From Candidatus Gastranaerophilales bacterium HUM_1 (GTDB taxonomy: Bacteria > Cyanobacteriota > Vampirovibrionia > Gastranaerophilales > Gastranaerophilaceae): 64,000 bases of DNA. The stretch lies in the NCBI GenBank assembly GCA_002103105.1, contig DAAY01000007.1, forward strand, positions 124,001 through 188,000, read 5' to 3'. Under the pieces are notes generated by a model. That model was given only the letters and a program-made list of their open reading frames with translations. It did no database searches and had not been told where the DNA came from. The translations under genes were made by a program, and so were the position numbers. Of the stretch, positions 34,374 through 42,921 are shown piece after piece; the stretch's first letter is position 1, and the number at the start of each line of letters is the position of its first letter.

Positions 34374-34973
34374 ATGGGCTGTTTAAAAAACGTAACAAGA
34401 GCAATATTTTTTACGGTTTTAATCGTAGGTTTCATGACCCTTGGAGGTCAAGACTGGATAAAACAACAGTTCATGAATTTTGTAAATCCATCAAAAGATG
34501 TTGTACTTGAAAGAGCTCAAAAAATTGGCGACTTTTCAAAAGTAAACAGAGAATTTGAAATTGAAAAAGCAGCTGGAGTTTTAGGATACAACGCAGTACT
34601 TGCAGAACATAAAGCTTCTGGGCAAAAAATGGTAGTTGTGGATTCTGGCAAAAAACAAATTTTAACTCAAGAGGATATCAAATCTTCACAAGCGGAAGAA
34701 AAAATCAAAGCTGCAATCAACAAAATTAAATACCAATCAGCAGCGGTAGAGGAATTTCACGTTACAGAACAAGGAACAATGAAATCTTACGGGAAAGAAA
34801 TTCCATACGTAAAATTCACCGCAAGAATTAAAAAATTCCCAATTGGAGAGATTTCTGGAATAATTTCAGTTGTCCAAGATTCAAAAGGGAATGATAAAAT
34901 CTTAATTTCTGCTAACGAAAAAAGCAAATATTCGCAATTGATTTCTAATGAATTTTTCAAAGAAATCAAATAA
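34374..34973 (+). CDS. Hypothetical protein with N-terminal membrane anchor
   Basis: 199 residues. An N-terminal hydrophobic helix (VTRAIFFTVLIVGFMTLGG) acts as an anchor or uncleaved signal, followed by a soluble domain with a helical middle (EEKIKAAINKIKY) and a beta-rich end (EIPYVKFTARIKKFPIGEI). Cys3 in MGCLKN is too early for a lipobox. Shine-Dalgarno AAAGG upstream. Family not recognised; probably a membrane-attached protein facing the periplasm. Confidence 0.75.
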   Translation: MGCLKNVTRAIFFTVLIVGFMTLGGQDWIKQQFMNFVNPSKDVVLERAQKIGDFSKVNREFEIEKAAGVLGYNAVLAEHKASGQKMVVVDSGKKQILTQEDIKSSQAEEKIKAAINKIKYQSAAVEEFHVTEQGTMKSYGKEIPYVKFTARIKKFPIGEISGIISVVQDSKGNDKILISANEKSKYSQLISNEFFKEIK

Positions 34974-34999
34974 AATATACGAAAAAGTAAAAATAAATA

Positions 35000-35027
35000 T
35001 TGACATTTAATTTTGAGCGGGTAGAAT
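35000..35027 (+). promoter_or_regulatory. tRNA-Gln promoter
   Basis: Perfect -35 TTGACA (35000-35005), 16-base spacer, TAGAAT (35022-35027); the tRNA begins 24 bases later. Confidence 0.75.
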
Positions 35028-35050
35028 AAATATTGTTGATAATTAAATAT

Positions 35051-35126
35051 TGGGACGTCGCCAAGTGGTAAGGCAGCTGGTTTTGGTCCAGCCATCTCGG
35101 AGGTTCGAATCCTTCCGTCCCAGCCA
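35051..35126 (+). tRNA. tRNA-Gln(TTG)
   Basis: Cloverleaf read by eye: acceptor TGGGACG/CGTCCCA, anticodon stem GCTGG/CCAGC with loop TTTTGGT giving anticodon TTG, T-arm with GGTTCGAATCC, encoded CCA end. 76 bases. Confidence 0.95.
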
Positions 35127-35129
35127 TTT

Positions 35130-35157
35130 AAAAGACATTCGAAAGAATGTCTTTTTT
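35130..35157 (+). terminator. tRNA-Gln terminator
   Basis: AAAAGACATTC (35130-35140), GAAA tetraloop, GAATGTCTTTT (35145-35155) and more Ts. Confidence 0.92.
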
Positions 35158-35159
35158 AT

Positions 35160-35201
35160 TTGTCAATTAACTCTTGACAACAACCTATAAAGATATAACA
35201 T
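35160..35201 (+). promoter_or_regulatory. ldh promoter with inverted repeat over the -35
   Basis: TTGACA (35174-35179), 16 bases, TAACAT (35196-35201). The -35 is the right arm of TTGTCAA-N7-TTGACAA (35160-35180), a candidate repressor site. It resembles but does not equal the adhE dyad. A leader of about 85 bases follows. Confidence 0.5.
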
Positions 35202-35291
35202 GAAATTGCCCCCCATATGGAGTTGCTTATGCGAACTCGATTTAATAGATTTAAAGATACATATAAATATAAATTTCGGAAAGGAGTCCAA

Positions 35292-36248
35292 ATGAAAACC
35301 CCGATTAATTTTAGTAAAGCCGTAATTATTGGTTGCGGATTTGTTGGTTCAGCTTCTGCATTCAGTCTTATGGAAAGCGGATTATTCAGAGAATTAGTCC
35401 TCATCGATGCAGACAAAAAAAGAGCGGAAGGGGAAGCTATGGATATTAGCCATGGCATTCCATTTTCTAAACCAATGAAAATATATGCTGGAGATTATGA
35501 TTCAATAAAAGATGCTGGTATTATTATCATTACAGCAGGTGCAAACCAACAACCAGGAGAAACTAGACTTGATTTAGTTAAAAAGAATATCAATATTTTC
35601 AAATCTATTATTCCAGAAATCAAAAAACGAGATTTCAATGGAATTTTACTTATCGTTGCGAACCCTGTTGATATTTTGACATACGTTGCAGTTAAATTAA
35701 GTGGACTTCCAGAAAGCCACGTAATTGGTTCAGGAACAGTTCTTGATACTGCAAGATTGAAATACGAAATAGGAAAACACCTCGACGTCGATGCAAGAAG
35801 CGTTCATGCATTCATTATCGGAGAACACGGAGATAGCGAGATTGCAGTATGGAGTAGTGCCAATGTTTCTGGTATTCCACTAAATAATTTCTGCGAAATG
35901 AGAGGTCATTACGATCACAAAAACGCAACAGAAAAAATCGCTTCTGATGTCAAAAATAGTGCCTACGAAATTATTTCAATGAAAAAAGCAACTAACTACG
36001 GAATTGCAATGTCTGTAAAAAGAATTTGCGAAGTAATTGTTAGAAATGAGCGTTCAATTCTTCCAGTTTCTTCAATTATGCACGGAGAATATGGAATTGA
36101 AAACGTTTCATTGAGTATGCCTTCTATCGTTGGTAAAGACGGCATAGAAACATTAGTGCCAATATCTCTTAACGATGAAGAATTAAAACAATTACAAAAT
36201 TCCGCAGAAAACCTAAAAGAAATTCTTTTACAAAATAATCTAGATTAA
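35292..36248 (+). CDS. ldh: L-lactate dehydrogenase
   Basis: Reduces pyruvate to L-lactate with NADH. 318 residues. The start at MKTPINFSKA is set by AAAGGAG six bases upstream; 25 in-frame codons upstream of that lie in the leader. Rossmann motif IGCGFVGSASA, catalytic His in IIGEHGDSE, substrate Arg in QPGETRLDL and NPVDILTYV. The Gln before PGETR and the GEHGDSE block favour LDH over malate dehydrogenase. With adhE, gives two NADH-consuming fermentation outlets. Confidence 0.93.
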   Translation: MKTPINFSKAVIIGCGFVGSASAFSLMESGLFRELVLIDADKKRAEGEAMDISHGIPFSKPMKIYAGDYDSIKDAGIIIITAGANQQPGETRLDLVKKNINIFKSIIPEIKKRDFNGILLIVANPVDILTYVAVKLSGLPESHVIGSGTVLDTARLKYEIGKHLDVDARSVHAFIIGEHGDSEIAVWSSANVSGIPLNNFCEMRGHYDHKNATEKIASDVKNSAYEIISMKKATNYGIAMSVKRICEVIVRNERSILPVSSIMHGEYGIENVSLSMPSIVGKDGIETLVPISLNDEELKQLQNSAENLKEILLQNNLD

Positions 36249-36267
36249 TCATTCATTTATAACTACT

Positions 36268-36302
36268 AAAAAGCCCTTGGAGTAATCTCCAAGGCTTTTT
36301 TA
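36268..36302. terminator. Bidirectional terminator between ldh and the DMT permease
   Basis: AAAGCCCTTGGAG (36268-36283 region) pairs with CTCCAAGGCTTT (36287-36298) with one bulged C; T-runs on both sides. It overlaps the stop of the convergent permease gene. Confidence 0.85.
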
Positions 36303-37187
36303 ATGCTTTTTATTATTTCGCAAGATTACAAGCATTACCCCAAACAAAATAAATATTACACCACACAATATTCTATACGTTAATTGTTCCTTAAAAAACA
36401 ATACCCCCACAACAATTGCTGTTAAAGGTTCTAACGCACCTAATATTGCAGTAGAAGTTGAGCCAATTAATTTTATCGCTATTGTTATTGTTTCAATTGA
36501 AATAATCGTTGGTAAAATTGATAAACCTAACGTACACAACCATAAAAATGGGGAATGCAATACTTGTAATTGAGTACAAAATTTTAAATTATAAATATAT
36601 ACAAGCAATCCAAAAAGCATAACGTAAAAGCTAAGTTTTTCACCTTTCATATGCTTAACAGCTTTGTTATTTTTTACGCCAACTATATACAACGCATATG
36701 ATAACGCTGATAATAAAACAAGACCAACACCATACAAATTCAAAGATGCTCCAGAATTTGTATTATAAAGTAAAAATATTCCAAGTGAAGTCAGAAAGAT
36801 TGCAAATACAACAGATTTTGTTATTTTTTCTTTGTAAAATAACGCCATAATTAAAGCAACAATAATCGGATAAATGAACAAAATCGTACAAGCTATTCCA
36901 ACTGCTATGTACTTAAATGCACAAAATAAAGTTAAAGATGAAATAGAAAATAACATTCCAAACATAAATAAAGGTAAAATTTCATCTTTTGTAATTTTTA
37001 AAGAATGCTTTTTAATAAATTTTATCCAAATTGCATACAAAATAACCGCAATAAAATATCGATAAAACAACACCGAATTAACCCCGACACCTCGATTGTA
37101 TAAAGGCAGGGCAAACAAGGGGTTTGTTCCATAACTAGCGGCGGCAATACACCCGTACGCCAGTCCAACTTTGCGATTCTTTCTCAT
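36300..37187 (-). CDS. EamA-family DMT transporter
   Basis: 295 residues with ten predicted membrane helices in two five-helix repeats (first: GCIAAASYGTNPLFALPLY; second: YGVGLVLLSALSYALYIVGV, ending in FKEQLTYRILCGVIFILFG). Drug/metabolite transporter superfamily; exports small metabolites in characterised members; substrate unknown. No strong Shine-Dalgarno upstream of MRKNRKVGLAYG. Confidence 0.85.
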   Translation of the reverse strand: MRKNRKVGLAYGCIAAASYGTNPLFALPLYNRGVGVNSVLFYRYFIAVILYAIWIKFIKKHSLKITKDEILPLFMFGMLFSISSLTLFCAFKYIAVGIACTILFIYPIIVALIMALFYKEKITKSVVFAIFLTSLGIFLLYNTNSGASLNLYGVGLVLLSALSYALYIVGVKNNKAVKHMKGEKLSFYVMLFGLLVYIYNLKFCTQLQVLHSPFLWLCTLGLSILPTIISIETITIAIKLIGSTSTAILGALEPLTAIVVGVLFFKEQLTYRILCGVIFILFGVMLVILRNNKKH

Positions 37188-37235
37188 ATCTATTACTTAC
37201 ACCAAATACAAGTAATGTTCAATTAACGATTTTAA

Positions 37236-38585
37236 TTAAACAATACCTTGAGCTATCATTGCATCTGCCAATTTCTCAAACGCAGCAATGTTAGCCCCAG
37301 CAACATAATTTCCTGAGCATCCACATTTTTCGCAAGCATTTTTACAAGAATTGAAAATATTTACCATAATCTGATGTAATCGACTATCAACTTCCTCAAA
37401 TGTATAATAATAACGCATACTATTCTGTGACATTTCAATAGCTGAAGTTGCAACACCACCTGCGTTCGCAGCCTTTGCAGGTGCAACAAGAACACCTTTT
37501 TCTAAGAAATAATCAGTTGCTTCTTGAGCACAAGGCATATTTGCACCTTCTCCAACAACAAACACACCATTTTCTACAAGTGCCTTTGCCGAATTCAAAC
37601 TTACTTCATTTTGTGTTGCACAAGGAAGAGCTATATCTGTTTTGATTGTCCAGATTGGAGAATCCTCCCCTGTTTTTTCTAAATATTGAGAATTTGAATG
37701 AACCTTCAAATATTCTTTTATTCTTCCTCTCTCAACTTCTTTTATTCGCTTAACTAATTCTAAATCAATACCATTTTCATCATAAATACATCCGTTAGAA
37801 TCACTCATTGCAACAACTTTTGCACCATACGAATATGCTTTTTCAGCAGCATAAATTGCTACATTCCCAGAACCTGAAATAGTAACAATTTTACCTTCCA
37901 AAGAATTTTGATGAGCATTCAACATTTCATTAATGAAATAAATTAATCCATAACCAGTTGCTTCTTTTCTCGCTAAAGAGCCACCATATGAAATTGATTT
38001 ACCCGTTAATACTCCACCTTCATATGCTCCACGAATTCTCTTATACTGACCAAACAAATAACCAATTTCTCTTGCTCCAACACCAATATCACCAGCAGGA
38101 ACATCCACATCTTGCCCAATATGTCTATATAATTCAGTCATAAAACTTTGGCAAAAACGCATAATTTCAAAATCAGATTTTCCCTTTGGATTAAAATCAC
38201 TTCCGCCTTTTGCACCACCAATAGGTAATCCTGTTAGTGCATTTTTAAAAATTTGTTCAAAGCCCAAAAATTTCATTATACTTTGATTAACACTTGAATG
38301 GAATCTTAAACCTCCCTTGTATGGCCCAATCAAAGAACTAAATTGAACTCTGTAACCTCTATTAACAACAATATTTCCACTATCATCACGCCAAGGAACT
38401 CTAAACGAAATAATTCTCTCTGGCTCAACGATTCTTTCTAGAATTGCTTCTTTTTCATATTCGGGATGAACTGATAACAATGGTTTAATAGTTTCCAAAA
38501 CTTCACCAACAGCTTGCAAAAATTCTGGCTCATTTGAATTTTTCATTTTTGTATCGTTTAAAACTCGTTCTATATAATTATTCAT
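37236..38585 (-). CDS. gdhA: Glutamate dehydrogenase (hexameric, GDH-1 type)
   Basis: Reductive amination of 2-oxoglutarate. About 449 residues, the length of NADP(H)-type bacterial enzymes. Substrate lysines in YKGGLRFHSSVN and GLPIGGAKGGSDF; catalytic Asp in DVDVPAGDIGVG; nucleotide motif SGSGNVA. Start MNNYIERVL has AGGA eight bases upstream; an ATG three codons earlier (38594) is possible. It follows the FN3-GT2 gene by about 20 bases on the same strand, so both may share a transcript. Confidence 0.94.
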   Translation of the reverse strand: MNNYIERVLNDTKMKNSNEPEFLQAVGEVLETIKPLLSVHPEYEKEAILERIVEPERIISFRVPWRDDSGNIVVNRGYRVQFSSLIGPYKGGLRFHSSVNQSIMKFLGFEQIFKNALTGLPIGGAKGGSDFNPKGKSDFEIMRFCQSFMTELYRHIGQDVDVPAGDIGVGAREIGYLFGQYKRIRGAYEGGVLTGKSISYGGSLARKEATGYGLIYFINEMLNAHQNSLEGKIVTISGSGNVAIYAAEKAYSYGAKVVAMSDSNGCIYDENGIDLELVKRIKEVERGRIKEYLKVHSNSQYLEKTGEDSPIWTIKTDIALPCATQNEVSLNSAKALVENGVFVVGEGANMPCAQEATDYFLEKGVLVAPAKAANAGGVATSAIEMSQNSMRYYYTFEEVDSRLHQIMVNIFNSCKNACEKCGCSGNYVAGANIAAFEKLADAMIAQGIV

Positions 38586-38607
38586 TTTATCCATCCTATC
38601 CTATAAT

Positions 38608-40866
38608 TTAAACATCTAACACATATGGTCGTAATTTATTTGAATACTCTTCATCCGCCTGTAAAAATCTATTTTCTCTCAACAAATCAGACATATTGGT
38701 TATTGAAACAAAATAGCCATTATAACCAGCAGTTTCACCTTGATTATAAAGACGTTTAGCCTTCAAATATGCCAAAACTTCTTTATGCTGAGGATTTCCA
38801 TTTTCGTAGAAGAAATCAACAGCTTTCAATCTATCTTGATATTTTAATTCAACCGAACGACTAGAAAGTTCATTCGACAACGTAAATGAACGAATCTTTC
38901 TATCCCATTCTACACAAACTTTATCCACATAGCATAAAGAATCAGCCCAAGACAAAATATACGGAGTCCAAGATACATCTTCGTATGACAATAATGGTAT
39001 TGGATGTTCTTGAACAAGTTTCGTTCTGTACATTTTATTCCAAACCGCAACATTATTGTATGTTTGAGTAAACAATAACCGCAAATATTCTTCTGGATTT
39101 ATCGCTTTATACGCAGGTAAAGGTAAAGTATGACGAACATAATATTTGTCATTATCGACTTTGTACAATCTTCCAATCGCAATATCCGCACCTGTTTTTT
39201 GCAAAGAATCGTACATTGTACTATACGCATCAGGCCTAATCATATCATCACTATCAATAAATGCAATATAATGCCCTTTTGATTCAGCTATTCCATAATT
39301 TCTCGCTTCAGCAGCACCACCATTTTCCTTAAATATTTTTTTGAAAAACTGCGGATACATATTTTCATACCAACTCAAAATATCCTTAGTTTCATCAGTT
39401 GAACCATCATCAACAGCAATAACTTCAATTTCTTTCAAATCAGAAGCCAATGCAGAAGAAATACATCTAGATATAAATTTTTGAGCATTATACGCAGGAA
39501 TAACGACCGATAATTTGTAATCATTTGGTTTTTCCATATTTGCACGATTATTTTCATCCGCAACAGAAGCTTCATCTGATTCACAAGTAAAAACTTTTGC
39601 GCCAAAAACATTTTTATACCCACGAATTTTGAATTTCTCCGCTGAATATTTTACCATTGCAATATGAGCAAGTCCATCATCGATATCTAAACATTCTACG
39701 CCATTTTTCAACAGCACATAGCCATCAACATCTCCGTTAAAAATCCACGATACAGCAACTTCTCCACCATATGCTTCATTTACAACTAAATCTATTTTTG
39801 GAGTTTTATAAGTTTGAACCGCACACTTGGCTTCTAAATCTCCATATAACCGATTGCCATTTTCTATAATAAATGGTTTAACTTTAAACTCGCAAAACTC
39901 ACCAGGAACAACATTTTCAACAGTATATTTTGATTCAGTCGTACTTACAAATCCAGTAAAGTTTCCATCTTGAGTTCGTTTAAAAATTCTATAACCCGCA
40001 ACTCCAGGAGCTTTATTCCAATATAAAACAACTTTGTAATTTACATTCACTGCAAACATTTCAACTTCTTTTATGTTGCATACAATTGTTTGCGAAGATG
40101 TTATAACCTCTTCACCAATACACGCTTCCACTTTGAAATAAGAAAAACCAACGGGCAGATAATTTTCAGTAAAATAACACTCACTAACTACATCTTGAAG
40201 AACATATTTCCCATTTGTTAATCTATAAATTTTATAAGAATCTGCATTTGCAACATTTTCCCAATACAAACTTAAAGAAGATTTTTTTATTGCAGAAAAT
40301 AATCTTAATTTTTCTAAATAAGATTTTTGCCCAAGCTTGCAAGTTGCAAAGCCAAATTCATAAACCCTTTTACCATTTTCTTTTTTAAAAGGTTTAACCT
40401 TAAGCTCTTCTGAACCATTCAATCCATATAGAACAGCTTCATTTGTTTGAACCTCTTTAATTGAAGTAAAAATATCATCTTGAGATTTTGCATAAAGCAT
40501 ATAGCCATCCGCACCAATGACCTTATTCCAATATAACTGAACAGAATTAGCATCAAAATGATATAAAAGTTCCAAAGTACTATTATTTACAATAAAAGAA
40601 TTTGATTCCCAAATTAAATTCCCGTCCAAATAAGATCTAAGAATAAAAATATTTTGTCCAACATCTAAAAAATCAGTCTTTAGCTGAGAATCAAATGTTA
40701 TAGATACTTGTTCGTAAAGTGTTCCATTTTTTTTCAACAAATGATAACACATTCCATCTTCATGTTGCAAAAAATCAATTTCTAACGAACCTTTTATAAC
40801 TTCCGTAGAAATTTCTATATTTTGAACCTCATTTGATACAGTTCTACAATTCAAAGATATCTTCAT
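38608..40866 (-). CDS. Four FN3-like repeats fused to a family 2 glycosyltransferase
   Basis: 752 residues. After an N-terminal beta domain (1-95) come four fibronectin type III-like repeats, each with a W near the start and GYxxY/F (VQLYWNKVIGADGYMLY; LSLYWENVANADSYKIY; VVLYWNKAPGVAGYRIF; VAVSWIFNGDVDGYVLL), ending near residue 430. A GT2 domain follows (YKLSVVIPAYNAQKFI, VDDGSTDET, AFIDSDDM). No signal peptide: probably cytoplasmic, adding sugars to an envelope polymer, with the FN3 repeats as spacer or binding modules. This order is unusual. Confidence 0.82.
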   Translation of the reverse strand: MKISLNCRTVSNEVQNIEISTEVIKGSLEIDFLQHEDGMCYHLLKKNGTLYEQVSITFDSQLKTDFLDVGQNIFILRSYLDGNLIWESNSFIVNNSTLELLYHFDANSVQLYWNKVIGADGYMLYAKSQDDIFTSIKEVQTNEAVLYGLNGSEELKVKPFKKENGKRVYEFGFATCKLGQKSYLEKLRLFSAIKKSSLSLYWENVANADSYKIYRLTNGKYVLQDVVSECYFTENYLPVGFSYFKVEACIGEEVITSSQTIVCNIKEVEMFAVNVNYKVVLYWNKAPGVAGYRIFKRTQDGNFTGFVSTTESKYTVENVVPGEFCEFKVKPFIIENGNRLYGDLEAKCAVQTYKTPKIDLVVNEAYGGEVAVSWIFNGDVDGYVLLKNGVECLDIDDGLAHIAMVKYSAEKFKIRGYKNVFGAKVFTCESDEASVADENNRANMEKPNDYKLSVVIPAYNAQKFISRCISSALASDLKEIEVIAVDDGSTDETKDILSWYENMYPQFFKKIFKENGGAAEARNYGIAESKGHYIAFIDSDDMIRPDAYSTMYDSLQKTGADIAIGRLYKVDNDKYYVRHTLPLPAYKAINPEEYLRLLFTQTYNNVAVWNKMYRTKLVQEHPIPLLSYEDVSWTPYILSWADSLCYVDKVCVEWDRKIRSFTLSNELSSRSVELKYQDRLKAVDFFYENGNPQHKEVLAYLKAKRLYNQGETAGYNGYFVSITNMSDLLRENRFLQADEEYSNKLRPYVLDV

Positions 40867-40942
40867 AGCTAATACTTCCTATAATTTATATTAAATGTGA
40901 ACGAACTTGATGTCAACATTTTAATAGAGGAGAAAGCAAATC

Positions 40943-41920
40943 TTATGCAGGGATATAAACCTTTTTCAGCGGCAAAAGCATCTTACCTTCAACCGAAAAA
41001 TGATCATAATATCTGGTTATTGTTTCTGCTAAAAGATTTATATCAATCAACGTTAATGCAACATTAGATCGTTCCGCCTCATATAAAGCTTCTTTTGTAT
41101 AACCCCCAGTGCTTACGTACAAACATTTATCTTCTGGTTTTCGTCCACCAATAAATTTTCGAATTTCTGGAGCTCCCATTTGACCTGCTCTATGTTTTAC
41201 CTCTACAAAAATACGAGGTTCTTCAAGACCTAATCCATCTGGAGAAGCAAAAACATCAACTCCTCTATCAGCACCTTTTTTCGAGCGTCTAGCAACATAA
41301 CCCATCGCATTCAAAATTTCTTTCACAAGTTCTTCCATTTCATCTGGATTTAAACTATTAATTGAATCTTTTAAACTTTCTTTTGCGTTATCGTATAAAG
41401 TTTCAGAAAATTCTTTATTATTCTCTATTATTTCTATTTCGCTTTTTGTTTGGGAATCTTGACGGTTTAGGATGTGCAAAATTTCATCTTTTTGTTCATT
41501 AGATAATTTAAAAATAGTCAAAGTTGACCCCAAAGAATTTTTAGTACTATTTGAAATTGAATCTCTTGAAACTGTTTTTTCAAACCAGTTAACAGCCCTT
41601 GTGTGAGGTTCAGATAATTTTGGATTATACACATAATTTCCTGTGATAACCCCTAAGTGATATTGCCTTAGAGTTGAATCATAAGTTATGACATAATCAT
41701 TTTGAGCCATTTTATTTACAAATTTGTCAAAAAATCCGACCCAAATTGGAACAGATTTCAAACTTGATGGATATTCTTGATTTAAAGCACGCCTAAAATC
41801 TTCTTTTTTAGCCCCTGTAAAATCAACATCAGAACACCAACCAATAGAAACAATACTTTTTTCTAAAAACGTAGGAACTAAATCACCACCGTTTGACCTT
41901 ACCATCCATAATTGCACCAT
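40943..41920 (-). CDS. Mrr-family restriction endonuclease-like protein
   Basis: 325 residues. The start at MVQLWMVRSNGGDLV has GGAGG six bases upstream; nine codons further upstream are excluded. Residues 1-150 match the N-terminal module often joined to Mrr nucleases (VQLWMVRSNGG, IVSIGWCSDVDF, DYVITYDS). Residues about 195-310 are the PD-(D/E)xK Mrr domain: GADRGVDVFASPDG and IFVEVKHR supply the Asp and E-x-K, with GAPEIRKFIGG and LTLIDINLLA. Probably a type IV (modified-DNA) restriction enzyme. It lies just outside the tRNA-fMet element. Confidence 0.85.
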   Translation of the reverse strand: MVQLWMVRSNGGDLVPTFLEKSIVSIGWCSDVDFTGAKKEDFRRALNQEYPSSLKSVPIWVGFFDKFVNKMAQNDYVITYDSTLRQYHLGVITGNYVYNPKLSEPHTRAVNWFEKTVSRDSISNSTKNSLGSTLTIFKLSNEQKDEILHILNRQDSQTKSEIEIIENNKEFSETLYDNAKESLKDSINSLNPDEMEELVKEILNAMGYVARRSKKGADRGVDVFASPDGLGLEEPRIFVEVKHRAGQMGAPEIRKFIGGRKPEDKCLYVSTGGYTKEALYEAERSNVALTLIDINLLAETITRYYDHFSVEGKMLLPLKKVYIPA

Positions 41921-42031
41921 AAACAGCCTCCAGATACCATTATTCAAATGCTAACATAGAAAAAGATGAAAGTCATTATTTTAAAATAATCAAACTGGAA
42001 ATAAGAGTTTTAAAATAAAAATTTAAAGTAC

Positions 42032-42059
42032 TTGATTTTTTATTTTTACGGAGCATAAT
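42032..42059 (+). promoter_or_regulatory. tRNA-fMet promoter
   Basis: TTGATT (42032-42037), 16-base spacer, CATAAT (42054-42059), 41 bases before the tRNA. The leader includes a small hairpin GTTGAG/CTCAAC (42067-42086 region). Confidence 0.55.
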
Positions 42060-42100
42060 ATAGATGTTGAGTGTATTTGCTCAACGTACAAATTAAATAT

Positions 42101-42177
<77 letters not shown>

Positions 42178-42185
42178 ATTGATAT

Positions 42186-42221
42186 AAGTGAGTTTTAGAG
42201 AATTTCTAAAACTCACTTTTT
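42186..42221 (+). terminator. Element-encoded terminator for tRNA-fMet
   Basis: AAGTGAGTTTTAGA (42186-42199) pairs perfectly with TCTAAAACTCACTT (42205-42218), 5-base loop, then Ts. It lies just inside the element and replaces the original terminator stranded beyond attR. Confidence 0.88.
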
Positions 42222-42309
42222 TAGTATAAACAACACATTTAGCAACACAATAAAATAATTTGAATTAAAAAGTTAGAACAATATTCGTTAATATTGAATA
42301 AGTTATGTA

Positions 42310-42445
42310 ACAATTTTCAAAGTCCACCCCATACAGCCCCTCTCATTGCGTGATGAGGTTTCTTGGTAGCGGACACAAGTTTTCGGCTGTGAGATTTTTC
42401 TCGGCTTAAAAATCCCCGCCTAAATAATTTAGAATGAGAGCATTC
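42310..42445. other. GC-rich structured non-coding block near attL
   Basis: A sharply more GC-rich island in the AT-rich 325-base spacer after the tRNA. CTCTCATT (42341-42348) can pair with AATGAGAG (42431-42438), enclosing smaller stems such as GATTTTT/AAAAATC (42388-42409). The minus strand can be read as a short peptide (ATKKPHHAMRGAVWGGL) but lacks a start context. Conservation of such blocks would fit an oriT or structured RNA; I cannot identify it with certainty. Confidence 0.35.
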
Positions 42446-42503
42446 TCTGGTGAATGATGAAATGTTTTAGTGATGTGAGGTATAAAATTACCAAGAAAAT
42501 ATT

Positions 42504-42821
42504 TTAGTAATCTAATGCTAAAACAATTCTATAAATTGTTTTTAATAATGTTGGATTATTTTTTAGTCTTTTGACGATTTCTTCTAAAGATGTATTTTCA
42601 GTAACATCGGAATATTTAAAATCAAAAAGTACATTAGGAGTAATATTTAATGCTGAACATAGTTCGTCTAATGTTTCAGCAGAAACAAAATTATTGCCTA
42701 GTTCTATTTGGCTTAAACTTTTAGCCGAAAGGTTGATTTTCTCAGCCAAAGCTTCTTGTGTTAGCGAATGGCTTATTCTTATTTCTCGGATTCTATTTCC
42801 TAAATTTTTCTTTATAGACAT
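42504..42821 (-). CDS. Xre-family transcriptional regulator of the element
   Basis: 105 residues. Cro/C1-type HTH at residues 8-62 (IREIRISHSLTQEALAEKINLSAKSLSQIELG), followed by a short helical tail. Shine-Dalgarno AAGGTG upstream. Divergent from the glycosylase gene across a 100-base intergenic region that holds a strong promoter, the usual position of an element repressor. Confidence 0.9.
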   Translation of the reverse strand: MSIKKNLGNRIREIRISHSLTQEALAEKINLSAKSLSQIELGNNFVSAETLDELCSALNITPNVLFDFKYSDVTENTSLEEIVKRLKNNPTLLKTIYRIVLALDY

Positions 42822-42860
42822 AGTATCACCTTAATATATTTTGAGTAGGAGTTACACACA

Positions 42861-42889
42861 TTGACAAGAGAGTTAATCTATTGTAAATT
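42861..42889 (+). promoter_or_regulatory. Promoter of the element's rightward operon
   Basis: Perfect -35 TTGACA (42861-42866), 17-base spacer, TAAATT (42884-42889), about 25 bases of leader before AGGAG. Lies between xre and the divergent glycosylase gene, so it is the probable target of the Xre repressor. Confidence 0.7.
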
Positions 42890-42921
42890 GATTTATAGAA
42901 TTTATAGCAGGAGTGGTGTAT

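Noticed and set aside
37448..38143. Gln/His/Leu-rich plus-strand frames opposite gdhA
   Set aside because: Antisense shadows of a clear, fully conserved glutamate dehydrogenase.
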